A DNA stretch of 20,052 bases from an uncultured Kiritimatiellota bacterium (GTDB taxonomy: Bacteria > Verrucomicrobiota > Kiritimatiellia > RFP12 > UBA1067). Each line of letters begins with the position of its first letter. Positions within the stretch are counted from its first letter, which is position 1. The notes under the pieces were generated by a model. The model made no database searches. It saw only the letters and a list, made by a program, of their open reading frames with translations, and was not told the DNA's origin. Positions 16,467 to 20,052 of this stretch are shown here, in pieces. The stretch spans positions 1 to 20,052 of the forward strand of contig CAKUGW010000051.1 of assembly GCA_934654805.1 (NCBI GenBank), written 5' to 3'. Position numbers and translations under genes: made by a program.

Positions 16467-18710
16467 ATGCTGTTCCGAACTGCTTTTCTGCTCTGTGTCA
16501 TAACTGCGGTCGGCGGGTTGCGCGGCGCCCCCTCGCCCCGCACCGCAGCTACCTTCGATACGTCCGAGACGACGGTGGACGGCGCCTTTCGGAGTTGCAT
16601 GGCGCGCTGCTGGAGTCCGAGGACATCTCTCCTGTACGGCTGCGAGGTGTCGCGGGTCGAGAAAGCCGCGTCATTCAGGAACGGCCTTCTCGATTGGCGC
16701 GAAGGGGCCCGCGACAGCTACGGCGCGGGCATGGGCGACTGTGCGATTTCCAGCGCAGTCGCCCTGTCGGGGTGCGTCGACCGGTGGGAGGCCCTTCGCA
16801 AGGAAGGGGTGCCCGCCGACGATCCCCGTCTGGCCGAGACCGAGGACTGGGCGGCCAAGCTCGCCCAGGGGCTCCTGAACCTCGCCTCGCGTCACGGCTA
16901 CACGGGGTTTGTCGCGCGTGGCCTGTGCGAAGAGGACGGGAAGTCGATCTGCTCGCTCTCGTCCATCGACCAGCATACGCACTGGGTGCATGGGCTTTAC
17001 CGCTATTCGCATGCCCCGATGGCGCGGCCGGAGATCCTGCGGGCGTGGCGCACGCGCATCGCCGAAGTGGCGGCGCGCATGGAGAGGACGGTGCGGCCCG
17101 AGACGGACTACAACTTCGGGCTGTGCGACGGGCGGAAGGACCCGCGCGGCATCTGCCGGATGTGGTGGCCCGACAGCACGAACGCGACGAGCGCCTGTCG
17201 GCTTCCGTCCATCTACGCGGCGGCCTATGACGCCACGGGCGATCTGCACTGGAAGCGGCTTTACGAGCGTCTGGCGGACAAGGCGTGCCGGGACGCGGCT
17301 TTTCTGGAGAAGAACAGGCGGGAGGTGCCGAACTGGCTCTCGATTACGCCCACGTATACGCTGTTGCAGATGAACGTTTCCATCGAGGTTCTGCTCGGCT
17401 GCGAACGCGACCCCTCCCGCCGCGCGAATCTTCTGGAGGGGTTGCGGCAGTCGGGACGGGAGGCGGATCGGCGTGCACGGGAGAAGTGGCGGAATCCACA
17501 GAAGAAATGGTACGGCATGGCGCCGGACGCGGAACTTGCGCTGGCGCAGCTGACGGCCGGCAACGTGCCCTATGACGAGACGAATCTTCAGATATTCTCG
17601 GCGGCGCTGGGCACGGGCGATGCGCGCACGTGGTGGTCCCTGAAGACGGCGCACCTGTTTGCGGCCTACTGGCGCGCACGGTTGCGGGGACTCGTCCCGG
17701 CGGACTTCAAGGTGAACTATCCGGACTTCGTGGCGAAACGTCCCGTGCTGCGCGGCGTCATGCTGCCGGGGCGCCCCTGCCCGGAGAAGGATCTCGCCGA
17801 CCTTGCCGCGTGGGGCGCGACGCTTGCGCGCTACCAGATGAACGTGTACGAGGGAGCGTACGACCGCGATTTGGACGTCTGGCTGACGCGGCTGGAGCGG
17901 GACATCCTCGGATGGGCGCGGAAATACGGCATCCTCCTCGTCGTCGACCTGCACACGCCGCCGGGCGGTCGCTACCGGGGGAAGGACGCGGATCCGAACG
18001 GCGTCGGCAAGAACAACGACCTGAAGATGCTCTACGAGGAGAAGTACGCCCGCGCGTTCGTTGAGGTCTGGCGGATGATCGCGCAAAGGCTCAAGGGCAA
18101 CGAGGACGTCATCTACGGCTACGACCTCTGCAACGAGCCCGTTCAGCGCGGGCAGCCCGTCAAGGTCGACAGCCGCGAGATCCAACGCCTCGCCGCCGAG
18201 GCGATTCGCGCCATTGACCCGGTGACGCCGATTGTCGTCGAGGCGGACGACTGGGCCAATCCGGAGGCGTTCGCGCGGCTGTCGCCGCTGCGCATGGACA
18301 ACGTCATCTACCAGTTCCACATGTACCGTCCGCATGAGCTGACGCACCAGCGCGTCGGGAGCGACAAGGACGCGACGAAGCCGCTTCTGCCGTATCCGTG
18401 TCCCGAAAAGGGGTGGGACAAGGCGTTTCTGCGCCAGCGCCTGCAGGATGTCGTCGCGTTCCAGCGTCGTCACGCGGCGCGGATTCTCGTGGGCGAGTTC
18501 TCCTGCATCGCATGGACGCCGGGGGCCGGACGCTACCTCGCGGATGTCATCGACCTCTTCGAGGAATACGGCTGGGACTGGTCGTACCACGCCTTCCGCG
18601 AGTGGACGGGATGGTCGGTCGAGCACACGTGGACGGATCCGAAGGGTACGCCCGTGCCGTCCGCCGACAATCCGCGTCTGCGGGCGCTCAAGGCAGGTCT
18701 TCGCCGCTGA
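16467..18710 (+). CDS. Exported fusion of a helical (alpha/alpha)-type domain and a GH5 glycoside hydrolase
   Basis: I choose ATG 16467 because GAGG lies 6 bases upstream and it opens a signal peptide (MLFRTAFLLCVITAVGGLRG). GTG 16455, overlapping the previous stop, is the alternative and adds four residues. The product has 747 residues. Residues about 30-415 are mostly helical, rich in Trp, Arg and Cys (DCAISSAVAL, HTHWVHGLYRYSH, ICRMWWPDSTNATSACRLPS), and resemble an (alpha/alpha) toroid; I cannot name the family. Residues about 425-747 are a GH5 (cellulase-superfamily) barrel: LLVVDLHTPPGG, GYDLCNEPV (acid/base E557), YQFHMYRPHE, VGEFSCIAW (nucleophile E677) and WDWSYHAFREW. The 120-residue spacing between the glutamates fits GH5, which cleaves beta-linked glucans, mannans or related glycans with retention. 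It is cotranscribed with the phase-variable gene. Catalytic residues look intact; substrate unknown. Confidence 0.87.
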   Translation: MLFRTAFLLCVITAVGGLRGAPSPRTAATFDTSETTVDGAFRSCMARCWSPRTSLLYGCEVSRVEKAASFRNGLLDWREGARDSYGAGMGDCAISSAVALSGCVDRWEALRKEGVPADDPRLAETEDWAAKLAQGLLNLASRHGYTGFVARGLCEEDGKSICSLSSIDQHTHWVHGLYRYSHAPMARPEILRAWRTRIAEVAARMERTVRPETDYNFGLCDGRKDPRGICRMWWPDSTNATSACRLPSIYAAAYDATGDLHWKRLYERLADKACRDAAFLEKNRREVPNWLSITPTYTLLQMNVSIEVLLGCERDPSRRANLLEGLRQSGREADRRAREKWRNPQKKWYGMAPDAELALAQLTAGNVPYDETNLQIFSAALGTGDARTWWSLKTAHLFAAYWRARLRGLVPADFKVNYPDFVAKRPVLRGVMLPGRPCPEKDLADLAAWGATLARYQMNVYEGAYDRDLDVWLTRLERDILGWARKYGILLVVDLHTPPGGRYRGKDADPNGVGKNNDLKMLYEEKYARAFVEVWRMIAQRLKGNEDVIYGYDLCNEPVQRGQPVKVDSREIQRLAAEAIRAIDPVTPIVVEADDWANPEAFARLSPLRMDNVIYQFHMYRPHELTHQRVGSDKDATKPLLPYPCPEKGWDKAFLRQRLQDVVAFQRRHAARILVGEFSCIAWTPGAGRYLADVIDLFEEYGWDWSYHAFREWTGWSVEHTWTDPKGTPVPSADNPRLRALKAGLRR

Positions 18711-18742
18711 TGCCCTGACAGTCAAAAGGGCGGCCGCGTGCA
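18707..18742 (+). repeat. Post-gene intergenic element, copy 2
   Basis: CTGAT-G-CCCTGA ... AAAGGG-C-GGCCG ... CAG is the second copy of the element at 14411-14446. Here it begins on the GH5 stop codon. GCCCT pairs with AGGGC (5 bp). Like copy 1, it precedes an extended -10 promoter, here by about 25 bases. Confidence 0.5.
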
Positions 18743-18765
18743 GACGTTCTGTCGGCGGGTGGTTG

Positions 18766-18774
18766 TGGTATAAT
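18766..18774 (+). promoter_or_regulatory. Extended -10 promoter upstream of the degraded yggS
   Basis: TGGTATAAT combines TGN with a perfect -10 hexamer. No clear -35 lies at 16-18 bases. The start codon at 18833 follows about 58 bases later. Confidence 0.65.
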
Positions 18775-18832
18775 ACGCACCCGAACGAAAACGGGGCGTT
18801 GGCCCCATGACCCGAAAAGAGAGAGATGTCCG

Positions 18833-19165
18833 ATGCGTGACTTGAACGAAATTCTGGCGGAAGTGCGCGGCAAGATCGCCGCCGCGTGTGCGCGGGCGGG
18901 ACGCGATCCCGCTGAGGTCGAGATCGTCGCCGTGACGAAGACGCACGGCGCGGAGGTCGTGCAGGAGGCGTGGGACGCGGGCCTCACGATCGTCGGCGAG
19001 AACAAGGTGCAGGAGGCCGCGTGGAAGAAGCCGGCATCCGTCGCGGGGCCGAGCTGGCACCTGATCGGGCATCTGCAGGGCATGAGCGGCGACTACGAGG
19101 TCGCCGTCGAGGAGGGGGCGACGTGGCTCCGGCTTGGCACGGCGCTTTTCGGGGAGCGTCCGAAG
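18833..19165 (+). pseudogene. yggS: YggS-type PLP-binding protein gene with a large internal deletion
   Basis: The family binds pyridoxal phosphate as a fold-type III barrel and keeps PLP homeostasis. The start (ATG 18833 after AAAGAGAGAG) and the first 82 residues are normal: VAVTKTHG contains the PLP lysine (K36), followed by VGENKVQEA and WHLIGHLQ. Residue 83 then jumps to GMSGDYEVAVEEGATWLRLGTALFGERP, which is the C-terminus of the family. About 110-130 residues between GHLQ and GMS are missing, compared with the usual length of about 230. The reading frame is preserved across the join and runs on to 19594, but past about 19165 it is only an out-of-frame reading of the next fragment. A barrel missing its middle is unlikely to fold. 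The alternative is a chimeric assembly. ATG 18826 reads only four codons and is not used. Confidence 0.82.
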
Positions 19166-19184
19166 GTCAAGGCCGTCCGCGCGG

Positions 19185-19600
19185 CGGCGGATGATCCGCC
19201 GCCTCATCAAGGATCAGCCGGTCGATCCGCCGTGCGACCGGAGCGAACTGCTCCTCTTCCTTGCGGCGCGCGCCCAGCTCGTCCGCAACGTGATTCGCCC
19301 CGCCCTCGTGGCGGGCAAGTGGGTCGTCTCAGACCGTTTCAGCGACTCGACGCTCGCCTATCAGGGATATGGACGCGGCCTTTCGCTCGCGTTCATCGCG
19401 TCCGCCAACGACTTCGCCTGCGAAGGGCTGCGGCCGGCCCGACCTCACGCTCATTCTGGACGTCGAGCCAGCCACGGCGGCGGCGCGTCTGCGCGGACGC
19501 GAGGCGGCGACGCACACGACGGCCGACCGCATTGAGCGCGCGGGCGACGGATTCCACGCGCGGCTGCGCGCGGAATGCCGCGCACCGGAGGTGAAGACCG
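19185..19600 (+). pseudogene. tmk: Thymidylate kinase fragment: N-terminus lost, plus a frameshift
   Basis: Thymidylate kinase makes dTDP from dTMP. The fragment starts mid-protein (MIRRLIKDQP from 19191), so the P-loop and roughly the first 50-60 residues are absent. It continues with LLLFLAARAQLVRNVIRPALVAGKWVVSDRFSDSTLAYQGYGRGL, which includes the DR motif. The frame breaks at 19431-19440 (CGGCCGGCCC, where CGGCCC is expected: a 4-base GGCC duplication). It resumes in the +1 frame with RPDLTLILDVEPATAAARLRGRE and DRIERAGDGFHARLRA. There is no start codon, no ATP site and a frameshift, so it cannot be functional. It abuts the yggS remnant with no gap, suggesting one or more deletions that removed the intervening sequence. 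A functional copy must exist elsewhere, since the enzyme is normally essential. Confidence 0.85.
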
Positions 19601-19719
19601 TCTTCAGCGCATGGGGCAGCTACGGCTGGCTCGACCAGCACCGCCGCTTCGGGACGCGCGTCTTCTCGCCCGACGAGATCGCCGCGATCGAAGACCGCCT
19701 CTCGCGCCTCGCGCCGTGA
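19601..19719 (+). pseudogene. Unrecognised C-terminal gene fragment after the tmk remnant
   Basis: The tmk frame continues into VKTVFSAWGSYGWLDQHRR and ends SPDEIAAIEDRLSRLAP before a TGA at 19717-19719. This does not resemble the usual end of thymidylate kinase. It reads like the tail of another protein, possibly a HAD-type hydrolase by the AWGSYG and SPDEI pattern, but that is a guess. It would be a third fragment joined by deletion. Confidence 0.4.
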
Positions 19720-19980
19720 GGCGCGGCACACGGTCATCACGTTATCGCCGTCACGTTCGACGGTCGCGCCGCCGCATGATGTGACTGCGGTGCCTGCCGT
19801 CGGGCGGTATGGGCGGTATAGCCACCAGTTTGTCAAACAGGAAAGACACTCTGCAACATAGATAGCCAAAAAGTCGGAAAAGTGTTGGCGCATAAGTCGT
19901 TTCTGTTTTGCTATAATTACGCGCGAAAGGTTTGGCGGTTTCGTGCGCGGACTGCGAATTCAACGAAAAGGAACAAAGTC
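19720..19980. other. Intergenic region and leader upstream of the intron-interrupted gene
   Basis: These 261 bases hold a small hairpin (CCGTC/GACGG, about 19748-19764), a direct repeat of GGCGGTAT (about 19803-19817), an A/T-richer stretch from 19820, an extended -10 promoter and a leader of about 60 bases. I see no gene or RNA gene and no T-run terminator. Confidence 0.6.
19909..19917 (+). promoter_or_regulatory. Extended -10 promoter of the right-hand intron-interrupted gene
   Basis: TGCTATAAT is a perfect -10 with TGN extension. TTGGCG at 19885 leaves 21 bases, too far for a standard -35. It lies 63 bases before the ATG. Confidence 0.65.
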
Positions 19981-19983
19981 ATG
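19965..19983 (+). promoter_or_regulatory. Ribosome binding site and ATG forming the 5' exon of a split gene
   Basis: AAAAGGA lies about 8 bases before ATG 19981-19983, a normal initiation region. The ATG is followed at once by the intron 5' consensus. Read straight through, the ATG gives only 12 codons (MVRQASLAELVE) before TGA 20017-20019, so a useful protein requires splicing to an exon outside the window. Confidence 0.75.
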
Positions 19984-20052
19984 GTGCGCCAAGCAAGCTT
20001 GGCTGAACTTGTAGAATGAAAGGAATCTACTCAGTAAGGATAATGGCATACT
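19984..20052 (+). mobile_element. Group II intron, 5' end (start of domain I)
   Basis: The sequence begins GTGCGCC, matching the GTGYG 5' consensus of group II introns. An immediate hairpin GCCAAG/CTTGGC and a purine-rich stretch GAATGAAAGG follow, as is usual for the start of domain I. The window ends after 69 bases, so EBS sites, the maturase gene and class cannot be seen. Placement right after ATG mirrors the left-hand intron. Confidence 0.78.

Noticed and set aside
1..20052. A circularly permuted group II intron, with domains V-VI at the left and domain I at the right
   Set aside because: The known arrangement places these parts close together; here 20 kb of operons lie between. Two separate copies broken by assembly explain it better.
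1..20052. A circular molecule with one intron spanning the ends (ATG at the right joining AAA at the left)
   Set aside because: The exons would join in frame as MKRTIR..., so it cannot be excluded. But there are no replication, plasmid or phage genes, and the content looks chromosomal. Reads linking the ends would settle it.
1..20052. CRISPR arrays, tRNA or rRNA genes, insertion-sequence transposases
   Set aside because: No regularly spaced short repeats, no cloverleaf or rRNA core sequence and no transposase motifs were seen on either strand.

Overview
The window looks like a fragment of a high-GC PVC-superphylum genome, most likely a gut-type Kiritimatiellota or Lentisphaerota relative. 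That placement is inferred from three things: secreted beta-solenoid/LamG-like proteins whose modules end in a 'YLxxKW' signature, a dense set of exported glycoside hydrolases, and A-rich leaders with extended -10 promoters. No taxonomic marker is intact.

Layout. Bases 1-73 are the 3' end of a group II intron (end of domain V and a complete domain VI with a bulged branch-point A). The intron stops exactly where a gene lacking a start codon begins (74-3682, a large secreted LamG-like/beta-strand-repeat protein). A tight run of four exported proteins follows: a GH29 alpha-L-fucosidase (3672-5048), a GH2-like protein (5045-8767), a PIG-L/LmbE-type deacetylase (8807-9625), and a 1591-residue fusion of an MGH1/GH63-like (alpha/alpha) domain with a GH106-type alpha-L-rhamnosidase (9622-14397). 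After a 260-base gap with an extended -10 promoter comes a second operon. It holds a second secreted beta-strand-repeat protein, broken in this assembly by a run of 15 G (14658-16458), and a helical-domain + GH5 fusion (16467-18710). A third promoter reads into a degraded yggS-like gene (18833-19165) and a degraded thymidylate kinase gene (from about 19185), with an unrecognised tail to 19719. The window ends with a promoter, a ribosome binding site and an ATG, interrupted straight after the ATG by the 5' end of a group II intron (19984-20052).

How the parts fit. The two operons look like a saccharide-utilisation locus for a fucose- and rhamnose-bearing, probably acetylated glycan. Each is headed by a surface or secreted repeat protein, and all the enzymes carry N-terminal export signals (that of the GH2-like protein is weak). 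I see no transporter, SusC/D-like pair or regulator.

Most unusual signal. Both ends of the window lie in group II intron sequence, and both junctions point to insertion between the initiator ATG and codon 2. In each case the gene can be translated only after splicing. On the right, an unspliced message would give a 12-residue peptide. A second on/off device, the poly-G tract, sits just after the signal peptide of the head gene of the second operon. Both head genes would therefore be under all-or-none control, one at RNA level and one at DNA level.
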